DNA of 64,000 nucleotides from Rhizobiales bacterium 65-79 (GCA_001896885.1 MKRJ01000019.1:146078-210077); one strand, 5' to 3'. Numbered from the stretch's first letter, positions 18,133 through 27,288 are shown. Notes: generated by a model not told the origin, from the letters alone. Program-made: numbers and translations.

Positions 18133-18747
18133 TTAGCGTGAGGTCTGCCTGTCAGCGGCGTCGATCACGCCAAGCAATTGTTTCGCAAGCATGGACCGTA
18201 TCATCGCCTCCATCTCGCTAACATCCACACTGCCGTAGCGTGCTGCGGCATCTGCCTTTTCAAGCGCCAGGATATAATGGCTGTTGTCAGCCTCGATCTG
18301 CTGCGGAATCGTAGGGAAACCCGGCAATACGTAGCCCAATTTGATATTCAGCAATGCGTAGGAAAGCGCTCTGGACGTGCGACCGTTCCCATCCGTAAAC
18401 GGGTGAATCCAATTCAGCCGCCACATGGCATACGCCGATAGATAGAAGGCGGTCAGCTCGTGCCAATTGTCGTTTATGTATTCGCAGAAATCGGTCAGGT
18501 ATGTGGGGACCAGGTGCGGCGGTGGCGGGGTGTGCTTGCTGTCGTGAATGCCAACCGGGTTCTTGCGTATCTGTCCAGGCTCCGCTTCAATTCCGGCGAC
18601 TGCCTCTCGCTGCAGGTCCAATATCAAAGGAACCCGAAGAGCGAAGGGCCTTTCGGGTTCCAGGTAGTAACGTATAACATCCAGCGTCAGGTCGTACTGG
18701 CGAAATCCGTTCTCGATCTCAAGCTTGGTGTTGTGATCGACTGCCAC
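18133..18747 (-). CDS. Fic family protein (AMP-transferase toxin)
   Basis: 204-residue Fic-domain protein. The active-site loop is HPFTDGNGRTSR (consensus HPFxxGNGR) at about residues 114-125, so the catalytic histidine and ATP-binding residues are present. Such proteins transfer AMP to hydroxyl side chains, often on topoisomerases. It starts at GTG 18747, 13 bases after the stop of a small gene carrying the inhibitory-helix-like sequence, so toxin and antitoxin look co-transcribed with antitoxin first. The local sequence is less GC-rich than its neighbours, suggesting transfer. The target is unknown. Confidence 0.88.
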   Translation of the reverse strand: MAVDHNTKLEIENGFRQYDLTLDVIRYYLEPERPFALRVPLILDLQREAVAGIEAEPGQIRKNPVGIHDSKHTPPPPHLVPTYLTDFCEYINDNWHELTAFYLSAYAMWRLNWIHPFTDGNGRTSRALSYALLNIKLGYVLPGFPTIPQQIEADNSHYILALEKADAAARYGSVDVSEMEAMIRSMLAKQLLGVIDAADRQTSR

Positions 18748-18760
18748 GTTTACGGCTCTT

Positions 18761-18946
18761 TCAGTCGTGGTCGGTCCTTCTCGGCACGCGGCGTGAGATC
18801 TCTTCCACCAGTTCGCGCGTCACATCGCTGTTTTCGATCTTCGTGTTTCCATACACGAAGCTATTGCGCTGTGCGTTGCGCTGCTCCTCGTTCATATGAA
18901 CGCCCTTTGCCAGCTCGATCAGTCTAGAAAGGCTGCGGTCTTCCAT
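18761..18946 (-). CDS. Small Fic antitoxin-like protein (VbhA type)
   Basis: 61 residues, charged and helical. The segment SFVYGNTKIENSDVTREL aligns with the Fic inhibitory helix, whose consensus is (S/T)xxxE(G/N). The EN is present, but the position four before the glutamate is Asn and Thr is one residue later, so the motif is slightly off. It precedes the Fic gene in a different reading frame and has its own start and stop, so a separate antitoxin (class I) is more likely than a frameshifted N-terminus, though the latter is not excluded. Confidence 0.75.
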   Translation of the reverse strand: MEDRSLSRLIELAKGVHMNEEQRNAQRNSFVYGNTKIENSDVTRELVEEISRRVPRRTDHD

Positions 18947-19005
18947 TCATGCCTCCTGACGGGTCCGGCTGGAACATAGGATGTACGTGAGACATTGCCA
19001 ATCGG

Positions 19006-19962
19006 CTAGTCACCAGGATGCATTCCTTGCACTCCGTTCGATCGTTCGAGCAGCCTCTCGATTTCCGCAAGGCTCGGCATGGACGGCGCCGTGCCGTGGC
19101 GGATCACGGAAATACCCGCGGCGGCGCAGGCGAAGCGCACCGCCTCCTCGGCCTCCAGCCCTCGCGCCAGCGCCGCGGCGAAGGCGCCGTTGAAGGCGTC
19201 GCCCGCGCCGGCCGTCTCGATCACCGGGCCGGCATCGACGGCGGGAACATGCACCGATCGTTCGCCTGTATGCAGCAGCGCGCCCTTCTCGCCGAGCGTG
19301 ATCAGCGCGGCTCCCGCACCCCTGGCCAGAAACGCGTCGCCGGCGCGGCGCGCCTCCTCGACATTCCGGACCGGCGCGCCGATGAGCAGCGCCGCCTCGT
19401 GTTCGTTCGGCGTCACGAAATCGCAGAGCGGATAGATATCGTCCGGCACCGGCTCGGCCGGCGCCGGGTTGAAGATCGTGGTCACGCCGGCCGCACGCGC
19501 GATCTCGAGGCCCCGCTTCGCCGCCGCGACCGGCTGCTCGAGCTGGGTGACGAAGACGGCGGCGGCGCGGATCGCGTCGGCGGCCGCCTCCACGTCCGCC
19601 GGACCGATCCCGGCAGCCGCGCCGGGCACGACGATGATGGCGTTCTCGCCGTTCCTGTCGTTGACGTAGATGAAAGCGGCGCCGGTCGGCTCGTCCGCGC
19701 TCTCCGCCACCCGCGCGACGATCCCTTCGGCTTCCCAGGTCGAGCGCGCGACATGACCGAAATCGTCCTTGCCGAGGCGCGAGATGAAGGTGACCGCCGC
19801 TCCGGCGCGTGCCGCCGCGACCGACTGGTTCGAGCCCTTGCCGCCGGGTCCGAGCTTGAAGCCGGAACCGCTGATGGTCTCGCCGATGCCCGGCATGCGG
19901 CCGGCGCGGAAGGCAAGATCGGCCACGAAGATGCCGAGGATGGCGACGCCTTTCTTTGACAT
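19006..19962 (-). CDS. rbsK: Ribokinase, PfkB family
   Basis: 318-residue sugar kinase. Seen: N-terminal GxGGKGxNQ as GPGGKGSNQSVAAARAG, the PfkB signature region NEHEAALLIG, and the C-terminal anion-hole motif as ETAGAGDAFNG, where the usual DTTGAGD has E and A in place of D and T but keeps the catalytic aspartate. It starts 7 bases after the FucU/RbsD gene, so the pair forms one operon: the mutarotase makes the form of the sugar that the kinase uses. Ribose is the default substrate, but the FucU-type partner leaves this open. Confidence 0.88.
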   Translation of the reverse strand: MSKKGVAILGIFVADLAFRAGRMPGIGETISGSGFKLGPGGKGSNQSVAAARAGAAVTFISRLGKDDFGHVARSTWEAEGIVARVAESADEPTGAAFIYVNDRNGENAIIVVPGAAAGIGPADVEAAADAIRAAAVFVTQLEQPVAAAKRGLEIARAAGVTTIFNPAPAEPVPDDIYPLCDFVTPNEHEAALLIGAPVRNVEEARRAGDAFLARGAGAALITLGEKGALLHTGERSVHVPAVDAGPVIETAGAGDAFNGAFAAALARGLEAEEAVRFACAAAGISVIRHGTAPSMPSLAEIERLLERSNGVQGMHPGD

Positions 19963-19969
19963 TTTCAGC

Positions 19970-20422
19970 TCAGGCGTCCGGCGCGATGACGCCCTTCTTG
20001 AAGGCGAAACAGCCGTAGAAGCGGCGCTCGCCGGTCTGGATCACGCAATAGGCCTTCTTGGCGAGGTCGTAGAAGGCGAAGCGCTCGATGGAGCCCATCG
20101 GCGTCGGCTTGCCCTCGGCCGCATCGATTGCCCGCTGCACCTCGACCTGCACCGGCGGCACCTCGTCCGGCGCATCGACGATCTCCATCCTGAGCGCCGC
20201 GTGCTCGACGAAGCTGTCGAGCGGCATCACCGAGAGGATCGCCTCAGCCACCCGGCCGGCGGTGGCGCAATCGATCCGGAGCAGCTTGCCGAGCCGCGTC
20301 TGCCGCGCCACCGAATCCGACGGAAAGTTCGTGTCGGCGATGATGAGGTCGTCGCCATGGCCCATCGAGCGCAGCGCGTAGAGGACGTCGGCGTTGAGGA
20401 TGGGATCGATGCCCTTGAGCAT
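19970..20422 (-). CDS. fucU: RbsD/FucU family mutarotase (L-fucose mutarotase type)
   Basis: 150 residues. Interconverts ring forms or anomers of a sugar. Seen: N-terminal MLKGIDPILNADVLYALRSMGHGD with the active-site histidine, and the C-terminal ERFAFYDLAKKAYCVIQTGERRFYGCFAFKKGV with the conserved aromatic residues, closer to FucU than to RbsD. ATG 20422 is preceded by AAAGGAG. It precedes rbsK in the same operon. A link to the fuconolactonase-like locus at 3-6 kb is tempting but rests only on the family name. Confidence 0.87.
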   Translation of the reverse strand: MLKGIDPILNADVLYALRSMGHGDDLIIADTNFPSDSVARQTRLGKLLRIDCATAGRVAEAILSVMPLDSFVEHAALRMEIVDAPDEVPPVQVEVQRAIDAAEGKPTPMGSIERFAFYDLAKKAYCVIQTGERRFYGCFAFKKGVIAPDA

Positions 20423-20655
20423 GAGGGGCCTGCTCCTTTCATGTGCCCGGTCCGGCGTCTGTTGCACCGTGAATCCCGGGCGGCGTTTCCGTCGCGCGCA
20501 GGATGACCATGGAACGGGATGGTGCGCAAGCGGGCCCTGCCCGCGTGGCCTCGTGGCGAGCGGATCGCCGCAATGGTTAAGCACGATTTTAACAAAATCG
20601 AAGCGGATCGCCGCCAGGGTCGCGCGGACAATTCTCCGCAAGGGAACTGGAACCC

Positions 20656-21663
20656 ATGTCATATCCCGGCCCGCGGGCCCGCGCCGTGATCCTGAAAATC
20701 TGCCTCGCCGGACTGATCGCTTGCGCTTCCTTCGCCGGGCGAGCCGAAAGCCTGCAGGCCACGCAGCCCCTTCAGGCCGGACTCGACGCGCTCGCGAAGC
20801 GCGCGAGGCCGGCGACTTTCGGCATCGAGGTGCGCGACCTGCGGACGGGAAAGAGCTGGGGTGTGAACGCTGGCAAGCCGCTGCCCATGATGAGCGTCTT
20901 CAAGGCGCCGGTCGCCGCGGCGGTGCTGGCAAAGGCCGACAATGGCGAGATCTCGCTGGATCAGCCCGTATCGATCACGAGAAAGGACCTGCGGGGTGGC
21001 GCCAGCCGGATCGCCAGGAACTTCAGGGGCGACAGCATGACCTTCACCGTCCGGCAATTGCTGGAGGACATGGTCAGTCAGAGCGACAACACCGCCGCCG
21101 ACAGGCTGATCGCCCTGATCGGTGGACCGCAGGCAGTGACGCAATTCCTTCGTCTGAAAGGTATCGAGGGCATGCGCGTCGATCTCGACGAAGGCGGCGT
21201 TGAGCACGTCTTCTCCGGTCTCGGCGATGCGAGCGGGCCGCCGGTGAATGAAACGCGGTCGGCGCGCGAGGCGCGGCTCCGCAAAGGGATGGAAGCCTTC
21301 CTCGCCGATCCGCGCAACCGCAGTACGCCGGAAACCGCCGCGGATTTCCTGCAGAAGCTTTGGCAAGGAAAGCTGCTGTCGCCCGCTTCCGCGAAGCGGC
21401 TCCTTGATCTCATGTACGGCCAGACCGTCCCGGTCCGCCTGCGCGCCGGGCTTCCGGCCGGAGTGAGGCTTGCCGACAAATGCGGAACGTCGGTGACACG
21501 CGGCGGCATCACCGGCGCCTTCAATGACATCGGCGTCCTGACCTGGCCCGACGGCCATACGGTGATCGTAGCCGCCTTCCTGAGTGGTTCCCGGGCAAGT
21601 CGCGAAGAACGGACGAAACTCTTTGCCGACCTCGCAAGGATGGTCGCGGCACGATTTCCTTGA
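20656..21663 (+). CDS. Class A beta-lactamase family protein with altered KTG motif
   Basis: 335-residue secreted serine hydrolase. Signal peptide at the N-terminus (hydrophobic AVILKICLAGLIACASFAG). Class A elements: active-site SVFK (SxxK), the SDN loop in VSQSDNTAAD, an omega-loop glutamate in VDLDEGG, and the third motif as DKCGTS where KTG is normal. So Thr235 appears to be Cys, and the Asn of the ExxxN omega loop seems to be Glu. The C-terminal half (GGITGAFNDIGVLTWPDGH) matches PER-like class A2 enzymes. Activity may be weak or altered. It is a single gene convergent with a LysE gene. Confidence 0.85.
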   Translation: MSYPGPRARAVILKICLAGLIACASFAGRAESLQATQPLQAGLDALAKRARPATFGIEVRDLRTGKSWGVNAGKPLPMMSVFKAPVAAAVLAKADNGEISLDQPVSITRKDLRGGASRIARNFRGDSMTFTVRQLLEDMVSQSDNTAADRLIALIGGPQAVTQFLRLKGIEGMRVDLDEGGVEHVFSGLGDASGPPVNETRSAREARLRKGMEAFLADPRNRSTPETAADFLQKLWQGKLLSPASAKRLLDLMYGQTVPVRLRAGLPAGVRLADKCGTSVTRGGITGAFNDIGVLTWPDGHTVIVAAFLSGSRASREERTKLFADLARMVAARFP

Positions 21664-21705
21664 GGCTGGCGCACAGGAGCTTGCAGACGTGGAAGGCCCG
21701 GGCCC

Positions 21706-22335
21706 TCAGCCCCTCGCCGTCGCCAGGAGATAGCCGGCATAGAGGAAGAAGCAGCCGAGCGCGCCTTCAATCCACCTGCGGAAGCGGAGATAGAGGCGCC
21801 GGACCGGCCCGGAGGACAGGAGGAGCGCATAGCCTCCATGGCCCGCGAACGAATTCACGAAGGCGCCGGCGATGAAAAGAAGCACCACAGGCAGCGGCGC
21901 GTCGCCGACGCCGCCGACGCTCGCCACCGCGAGCCAGAAGAAGATCGCCTTCGGATTGGATATTTGCAGCGTGAAGCCGTTCAGGGCCGAACGCCACGCA
22001 CCGCCGGATGCCGATCGCTTGAGCATCAGTTCCTTGTCGAGCGCCGCGTTGCGGAACGCCTTCCAGGCGAGCCACAGGAGATAGACCGCGCCGATGAGGC
22101 GAATGGCCGTCATCATTTCGGCGAACCGGGCGAAGATCGAGGCCAGGCCCAGCACCGTGGCCGTCGCCAGGATGATGGTTCCGCAGGCGATGCCGAAGGC
22201 CGTGACCAGGGAGGGGGCACGGCCTCTGCTCGTGGCGACGGAGAGGATCAGCATGACGCTCGGACCGGGCGACAGGACGCCCATCCACTGGATCGACCAG
22301 GCCAGAAGGAGTTGAGGAAGGTAGTGGTCGATCAT
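21706..22335 (-). CDS. LysE/RhtB family amino-acid exporter
   Basis: 209 residues with six predicted membrane helices. The early signature LSPGPSVMLILS matches the family's conserved PGP near the first helix, and NGFTLQISNPKAIFFWL is the conserved central motif. Such proteins export amino acids or their analogues. It is divergent from otsB (228-base gap with no other gene) and converges on the beta-lactamase gene. The substrate cannot be read from sequence. Confidence 0.9.
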   Translation of the reverse strand: MIDHYLPQLLLAWSIQWMGVLSPGPSVMLILSVATSRGRAPSLVTAFGIACGTIILATATVLGLASIFARFAEMMTAIRLIGAVYLLWLAWKAFRNAALDKELMLKRSASGGAWRSALNGFTLQISNPKAIFFWLAVASVGGVGDAPLPVVLLFIAGAFVNSFAGHGGYALLLSSGPVRRLYLRFRRWIEGALGCFFLYAGYLLATARG

Positions 22336-22590
22336 CGATGAAGCCTGGAAGCCGGAACGAAAGAGAGGGCAGCGGAGAGCGAGCTTGATAGCGCCGATTG
22401 CGCCGCTGCCCTAGGCCCGGCGCGAAAGATACTGACAGCATGATGGCGGCAGGCGGACGGCTGCGGCCGGTGCGGCCCGAGGAAGCCGGCCGGCCGGGGC
22501 AAATCGGCGGCAAGAGCCAAAGAATCCGCCTCCGCATCTCCGTTTCCGGCGATCCTGCCCTAGATGAACGGCAGGAACGGAAACGGAGAC

Positions 22591-23388
22591 ATGACGGCAG
22601 AAGACCCCCAGCCTCTCGCCGAACTCGACCCGCCGCGGCTCGCGCCGGAGCGCACCGCCTTCTTCCTCGATTTCGACGGCACGCTGGCCGATTTCAACGA
22701 GGATCCTTCCGCCGTCTTCCTGCCGGAGCGCGAGCGACGCTCGCTCGGTCAACTGGCGGAGGCGACCGGCGGCGCGGTGGCGATCATCTCCGGCCGCGCC
22801 ATTGCCGACATCGACCGCATGCTCGCGCCGCTGAAGGTACCGGTGGCGGGCGTGCACGGCCTCGAACGACGGAACGCGAGCGGCAAGACCGTCCACGCCG
22901 ACGTGCCGGAGGCTCCCCTCGCCGCCGCGCGCACGCGCCTGCAACCGTTCGCGCGGCTCCACCCCGGCCTGCTGGTCGAGGAAAAACCGGGCTCGGTCGC
23001 GCTGCATTTCCGCAGTCGCCCGGAACTGGAACCGCAATGCCTGGAGGTCGCCAGAAGCATCACGGACGCGGACGAAGGACTGCATGTCCTGCACGGAAAG
23101 ATGGTGATCGAATTCAAGGCCGGGCATGCGACCAAGGCCGACGCCGTCGCCGCCTTTCTGGAAGAGGAACCCTTTCGGGGTCGAAAGCCTTTCTTCGCCG
23201 GCGATGATTCAACGGATGAGGATGTATTCGTCAGGATGCTGGAAATGAAGGGCATTTCGGTAAAGGTCGGGCCCGGTCTCACGGCCGCCGCCTATCGCGC
23301 CGGCGGCATCGATGCCTTCCGCGACTGGCTCGCAAGTCTCGCCCGACAGTTAAACCACACGGAAAGGAGCACCGCCGCCCGCGCCTGA
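22591..23388 (+). CDS. otsB: Trehalose-6-phosphate phosphatase
   Basis: HAD-superfamily phosphatase that converts trehalose-6-phosphate to trehalose. HAD motif I is FFLDFDGTLADF, motif II ISGR, and the last motif is GDDSTDEDVF. GVHGLER is the cap region typical of OtsB. ATG 22591 has GGAG just upstream; ATG 22564, nine codons earlier, lacks a clear ribosome site but cannot be ruled out. otsA follows 17 bases later, so the two are one operon for osmoprotection. Confidence 0.95.
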   Translation: MTAEDPQPLAELDPPRLAPERTAFFLDFDGTLADFNEDPSAVFLPERERRSLGQLAEATGGAVAIISGRAIADIDRMLAPLKVPVAGVHGLERRNASGKTVHADVPEAPLAAARTRLQPFARLHPGLLVEEKPGSVALHFRSRPELEPQCLEVARSITDADEGLHVLHGKMVIEFKAGHATKADAVAAFLEEEPFRGRKPFFAGDDSTDEDVFVRMLEMKGISVKVGPGLTAAAYRAGGIDAFRDWLASLARQLNHTERSTAARA

Positions 23389-23405
23389 GCGGCACTCGGA
23401 GGAGC

Positions 23406-24818
23406 ATGAGAAATTCCGAAGGGACAAATCCGGGCGGGCACGTCAAAAGGCTCGTCGTCATATCGAACCGTGTTGCCGATCTGCGCAAGACGACGCAGAC
23501 CGGCGGGCTTGCGGTTGGCCTCGCCGATGCGGTCAGGGAGCGCGGCGGCGTCTGGTTCGGCTGGAGCGGCAGGAAGCTGAAGGAGCCCGGCGAGCCGAAG
23601 GTCGACCGCATCGGCAAGGTAACGCAGATCTCGCTCGCGCTCACGCCGGACGACTACGCCGCCTACTATCTCGGCTATGCCAATTCGGTGCTGTGGCCGC
23701 TCTTCCACTACCGGCTCGACCTGGTCAATTTCCGGCAGGAATTCCTCGACGGCTACCGGCGGGTCAACGAAAAATTCGCCGAAGCCGTCCTCCCCTTCCT
23801 CCGGCCCGACGACACCATCTGGGTGCACGACTATCACCTCATTCCGCTGGCCGCCGAACTGCGCAGGCGCGGCTGCCGTCAGCGCATCGGCTTCTTCCTG
23901 CACATTCCCTTTCCGCCGCCCGACCTCCTTGCCGCCGCGCCCGACAATGAATGGCTGGTGGCGTGCCTCTTCGAATACGACCTGATCGGCTTCCAGACCG
24001 AGGCCGATCTCGGCAATTTCCGCCGCTACGCCGAGGAACAGGCCGGGGCGACAACGAGAGAGGACGGTTCGTTCAAGGCCGGGGAACACAGCTTCCGCGC
24101 CCGCGCCTTCCCGATCGGCATCGACGTGGACCAATTCGCCGAAATGGCCAGCCGGGCATCGGAGGAAGTCGCCATCGACGAGTTGCGGCGCAAGATACTC
24201 GGCCGCAGGCAGATCATCGGCGTCGACAGGCTCGACTATTCGAAGGGCCTGCCGGACCGCTTCAAGGCCTTCGGCCGGCTGCTCGAGCGGCATCCGGAAA
24301 TCCACAAGAAGGTGACGCTCCTGCAGATTTCCCCATCGTCCCGTCAGGAGGTGCAATCCTACGCCGACATCAAGGAGGAGCTCGCCAGACTGTCCGGCGC
24401 CATCAACAGCCGGTTCGCGGACTTCAACTGGACGCCGATCCGCTACATCCAGCGCAACGTGCCGCGCGAGAAGCTTGCCGCCCTGTTCCGCGCCAGCCAG
24501 GTCGGCTTCGTGACGCCGCTCCGCGACGGCATGAACCTCGTCGCCAAGGAATTCGTCGCCGCCCAGCACATGGAGGATCCGGGCGTGCTGGTGCTGTCGC
24601 AATTCGCCGGCGCGGCGGAGGAGATGACCGAGGCGTTGATCGTCAACCCTTACGACATAGACGACATGGCCGAGAACCTGTTCCGCGCGCTGCAGATGCC
24701 GCTGAAGGAACGGCAGCGGCGCCAGAAGGCGCTTATCGCCCGCATCCGCAAGCAGGACGCGCGCGCCTGGCTGACCGGCTTTCTGGATACGCTGGAGAAG
24801 GTGCGGCGGGCGGAATAG
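23406..24818 (+). CDS. otsA: Trehalose-6-phosphate synthase
   Basis: 470 residues, GT20 glycosyltransferase joining UDP-glucose and glucose-6-phosphate. Seen: [10 protein letters not shown] at the start, TGGLAVGL in the glucose-6-phosphate loop, [33 protein letters not shown], and [11 protein letters not shown] for nucleotide-sugar binding. Full length. Second gene of the otsBA operon; in many bacteria the order is also BA. A short stress-type gene of unknown function follows 75 bases downstream. Confidence 0.97.
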   Translation: MRNSEGTNPGGHVKRLVVISNRVADLRKTTQTGGLAVGLADAVRERGGVWFGWSGRKLKEPGEPKVDRIGKVTQISLALTPDDYAAYYLGYANSVLWPLFHYRLDLVNFRQEFLDGYRRVNEKFAEAVLPFLRPDDTIWVHDYHLIPLAAELRRRGCRQRIGFFLHIPFPPPDLLAAAPDNEWLVACLFEYDLIGFQTEADLGNFRRYAEEQAGATTREDGSFKAGEHSFRARAFPIGIDVDQFAEMASRASEEVAIDELRRKILGRRQIIGVDRLDYSKGLPDRFKAFGRLLERHPEIHKKVTLLQISPSSRQEVQSYADIKEELARLSGAINSRFADFNWTPIRYIQRNVPREKLAALFRASQVGFVTPLRDGMNLVAKEFVAAQHMEDPGVLVLSQFAGAAEEMTEALIVNPYDIDDMAENLFRALQMPLKERQRRQKALIARIRKQDARAWLTGFLDTLEKVRRAE

Positions 24819-24893
24819 GTCGGGACCTTTTCGCGCGCGGAGGAACGAGTATTCCGTGCCAGCGTTACGGTTTGATCTCGAGGAGCACGAAAG

Positions 24894-25091
24894 ATGCAGG
24901 CCACGAAGGAAAAGCTGGAACGCCGGACTCCGCCGGCGGGCGACGACAGGCGCAGCAATGCCGACCGGAAAAAGAAGCCCCGGAAGATCGAGCCTGTCGA
25001 AGGCTCGCAGACCGGCTCGGAAGGGCTCGGCTATCTGAAGGAACCGGAGGAGACCGAAGGAAACAACGAGCCGAGGCACGGCCAAGGCTGA
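24894..25091 (+). CDS. Small hydrophilic protein with PVEGxQTGxEGLGYL motif
   Basis: 65 residues, highly charged, no membrane segment. ATG 24894 has GAGGAG 8 bases upstream. Residues about 11-50 align with the second small protein at 26218-26412: both have an (R/S)(S/T)PxGD(D/N)RR(S/R)NA block, a lysine-rich stretch, then PVEG(S/A)QTGxEGLGYL and a KP/EP-rich tail. The two copies flank the yihY gene. I do not recognise the family. Conservation of a paralogous block argues that it is a real gene. It follows otsA and may be stress-linked. Confidence 0.7.
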   Translation: MQATKEKLERRTPPAGDDRRSNADRKKKPRKIEPVEGSQTGSEGLGYLKEPEETEGNNEPRHGQG

Positions 25092-25100
25092 CGTCGACGG

Positions 25101-26081
25101 TCAATCGTCCTCCTGCGGCGCGCCGATCGTATCGGCCATGACCGCGCCGCGCCGGCCGCGCTGGACTGGCTTCCCGGTGGTGGTGTCCCGCGCGGTCTGG
25201 TGCTCGATCTCGGAATCCAGCTCGGCGCCGACAAGCAGGACGAGCACGGAGATCCATGTCCACATCATGAAGCCGATCACGGCCCCGAGCGAGCCGTAGG
25301 TCGCGTTGTAGTCGGCGAAGTTCTCCAGGTACCAGGAGAACAGGATCGATACGACGAGCCACACCAGGGCGGCCAGAGCGGCGCCCCAATTGATCCACCG
25401 CCACTGCGCCCTCTCGCGGCTTGGGCCGTAGCGATAGATAATCGAGATCGCGACGCCCGCCGCGACCAGCAGCAGGGGCCAGCGAAGGATCCGGACAAGG
25501 ATTTCGGTCAAGTCGCCGAGACTGAGGAAGGAAAGCACGGCCGGCACCACGCCGACCATCACGACCATCAGTATACCGACCGCCATCGCCGCCAGCGTGA
25601 AGGCGAGGCTGAGCAGGTTCAGCCTGATGAAGCTGCGCTTTTCCTCCTCCTCATAGGCGACGTTCATGGCCTCGAACAGCGCCTTCATGCCGCTGTTCGC
25701 GCTCCACAATGCGACGAGGAATCCGACGACGAAGCCGAAGCTGAGCGCCTTTCCGCTCGCATTCGCAAGCGCCTGGAGCTGTGTACGGATCATGTCGAGG
25801 CCGCCGCTCGGCAGAACCCAGCCCAAATTGGCGACATGGTCCGCGATCGTCTTGGGATCGGCCACGAAACCGTAGAGGGACACAAAAGCGGCAAGCGCCG
25901 GAAACAACGCCAGCAGCAGATAGAACGTCACCCCGGCAGCGACGAGCATGATGCGGTCTTCGCCGATCTCGCTCCATACGCGCCAGAGGATATCTTTCCA
26001 GCCACGCCAGGGGATGGCGGACGGATGCTTTGCATGCCGCCCCCGCGCCTTTCCTCTCATTCGCTTCGCTTCGGCCTCCAC
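25101..26081 (-). CDS. YihY/BrkB family inner-membrane protein
   Basis: 326 residues with about six membrane helices. Typical segments: RVWSEIGEDRIMLVAAGVTFYLLLALFPALAAFVSLYG at the N-terminus, VGFLVALWSANSGMKALFEAMNVAYEEEEKRSF in the middle, and GAVIGFMMWTWISVLVLLVGAELDSEIEHQT at the end. The family was once misnamed ribonuclease BN; its function remains poorly defined. The stop is 9 bases from the convergent small gene at 24894-25091. Confidence 0.92.
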   Translation of the reverse strand: MEAEAKRMRGKARGRHAKHPSAIPWRGWKDILWRVWSEIGEDRIMLVAAGVTFYLLLALFPALAAFVSLYGFVADPKTIADHVANLGWVLPSGGLDMIRTQLQALANASGKALSFGFVVGFLVALWSANSGMKALFEAMNVAYEEEEKRSFIRLNLLSLAFTLAAMAVGILMVVMVGVVPAVLSFLSLGDLTEILVRILRWPLLLVAAGVAISIIYRYGPSRERAQWRWINWGAALAALVWLVVSILFSWYLENFADYNATYGSLGAVIGFMMWTWISVLVLLVGAELDSEIEHQTARDTTTGKPVQRGRRGAVMADTIGAPQEDD

Positions 26082-26217
26082 ATTCCACCTCCGGTTCCCC
26101 TAGCAACCGCCATAGGCCCGTTTTGTGCCGCCGGCCCGAAAATTTATGCAACAGGAGAGCCCGACAGGTCGGAAACGCCGGGCGAAAGGGCCGACTGGCC
26201 GGAGATGGCATAGCGGA

Positions 26218-26412
26218 ATGCGCCCGCCGCGGCCGGGACCGACGCTCGTCTCCCGCTCGCCCACCGGCGACAACCGGCGAAGGAACGCCGGTCCGCACAA
26301 GAAGCGGGCGATAGGGCCCGTCGAAGGCGCCCAGACCGGGCCGGAAGGGCTCGGCTATCTCGAGAAGCCGGCGGAGGACCAGGGCAAAAGCGGATCGGGA
26401 CGCGGGAAATAG
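26218..26412 (+). CDS. Second small PVEGxQTG-motif protein
   Basis: 64 residues from ATG 26218, paralogue of the protein at 24894-25091 over about 50 residues ending PVEGAQTGPEGLGYLEKP. The frame extends further upstream (ATG 26146, GTG-free), but similarity to the paralogue starts near residue 10 of this version and lengths then match (64 and 65). It lies divergent to yihY and ends 9 bases before the DUF6159-like gene on the other strand. Function unknown. Confidence 0.65.
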   Translation: MRPPRPGPTLVSRSPTGDNRRRNAGPHKKRAIGPVEGAQTGPEGLGYLEKPAEDQGKSGSGRGK

Positions 26413-26421
26413 GCCTCTCGG

Positions 26422-27288
26422 TCAGCTCTTGCGGTCGACGAAGGCGCCGCGGATGAGGTTCTGGTCGAACCCGCGCGGCGGTTCGCCGAATGCCGCATAG
26501 CAATAGAGCGACGCTGTGTAGATCGCCGTAAGCGCCGAACCCACCAGGAGGGTGGCCAGGATCCCGACAAAGGCGACGGCGTAGAGGAGCACCGACAAGG
26601 GTTCGTTGCCGGCTTGCATGGCGATGGTTCCGCCGCCGATGCCGACAAGGCCGAAGGCGCCGCAGGCGCAGCTCATCGCAAACGAGATACCGCCATTGCC
26701 GATCAGATTCTCGCCCCAGCTCCGGCGCAGGAGCGAGGCGCTGCGCCGGATCGCCTCCACCGGGCCCACGTCTTCGACCACCAGCACCGGAACGACGAGG
26801 AACGTGGCCGCGGTCCATGCCACCCCGACCACGCCCTCGATGATGCGGCCGACGATCCCCAGGCGCTCGGAGAGCGCATGGAGCAGGATCCCGACGGTCG
26901 CCGAAATGACGGCATAGCCGAAAATCTGGCCCGTCCGGCTCGCGGCGAGCGCGAGCGCGTCCCGGAGCGTCGGCTGCCCGCCGTTCAGCCGGTCCAATGC
27001 CGCAGCAACGAGCGCCGTATTGAAGAAGAAGACGATGAAATACTGGACGATGTACCAGATGAAGATCCAGGCGTAGAGCGACAGGGGGATATGGTCGACC
27101 ATGGCGCCCTGAACCCGCTCGAAAACACCCCCTTCGAAGGCCAGCCCCAGGAAGCTGGCGCCGAGCGCTACCGCCGCCGCGCCCGAGGCCGCCGGCAACA
27201 GCAGCAGCTCGCGGTCGGAGCGCAGGACATTCCAACTGGCCCGAACGAGCTGCCAGCTTCGCTCGGCGCGATCGAAAAAATCAGGCAT
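26422..27288 (-). CDS. DUF6159-like multi-pass membrane protein
   Basis: 288 residues with about five or six membrane helices. The start MPDFFDRAERSWQLVRASWNVLRSDRELLLLPAASG is typical of the DUF6159 family: a cytoplasmic helix followed by a glycine-rich membrane segment. ATG 27288 is preceded by GGGAG. No catalytic motif is visible and the function of the family is unknown. The neighbours are also membrane or small unknown proteins. Confidence 0.75.
   Translation of the reverse strand: MPDFFDRAERSWQLVRASWNVLRSDRELLLLPAASGAAAVALGASFLGLAFEGGVFERVQGAMVDHIPLSLYAWIFIWYIVQYFIVFFFNTALVAAALDRLNGGQPTLRDALALAASRTGQIFGYAVISATVGILLHALSERLGIVGRIIEGVVGVAWTAATFLVVPVLVVEDVGPVEAIRRSASLLRRSWGENLIGNGGISFAMSCACGAFGLVGIGGGTIAMQAGNEPLSVLLYAVAFVGILATLLVGSALTAIYTASLYCYAAFGEPPRGFDQNLIRGAFVDRKS

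Noticed and set aside
18133..18946. Frameshifted single Fic gene
   Set aside because: Considered because the two parts are adjacent, but each has a start and stop, the spacing is normal for an operon, and class I Fic systems use a separate antitoxin. Not fully excluded.
22398..23207. A plus-strand frame overlapping otsB
   Set aside because: Arginine-rich shadow of otsB with no family features.
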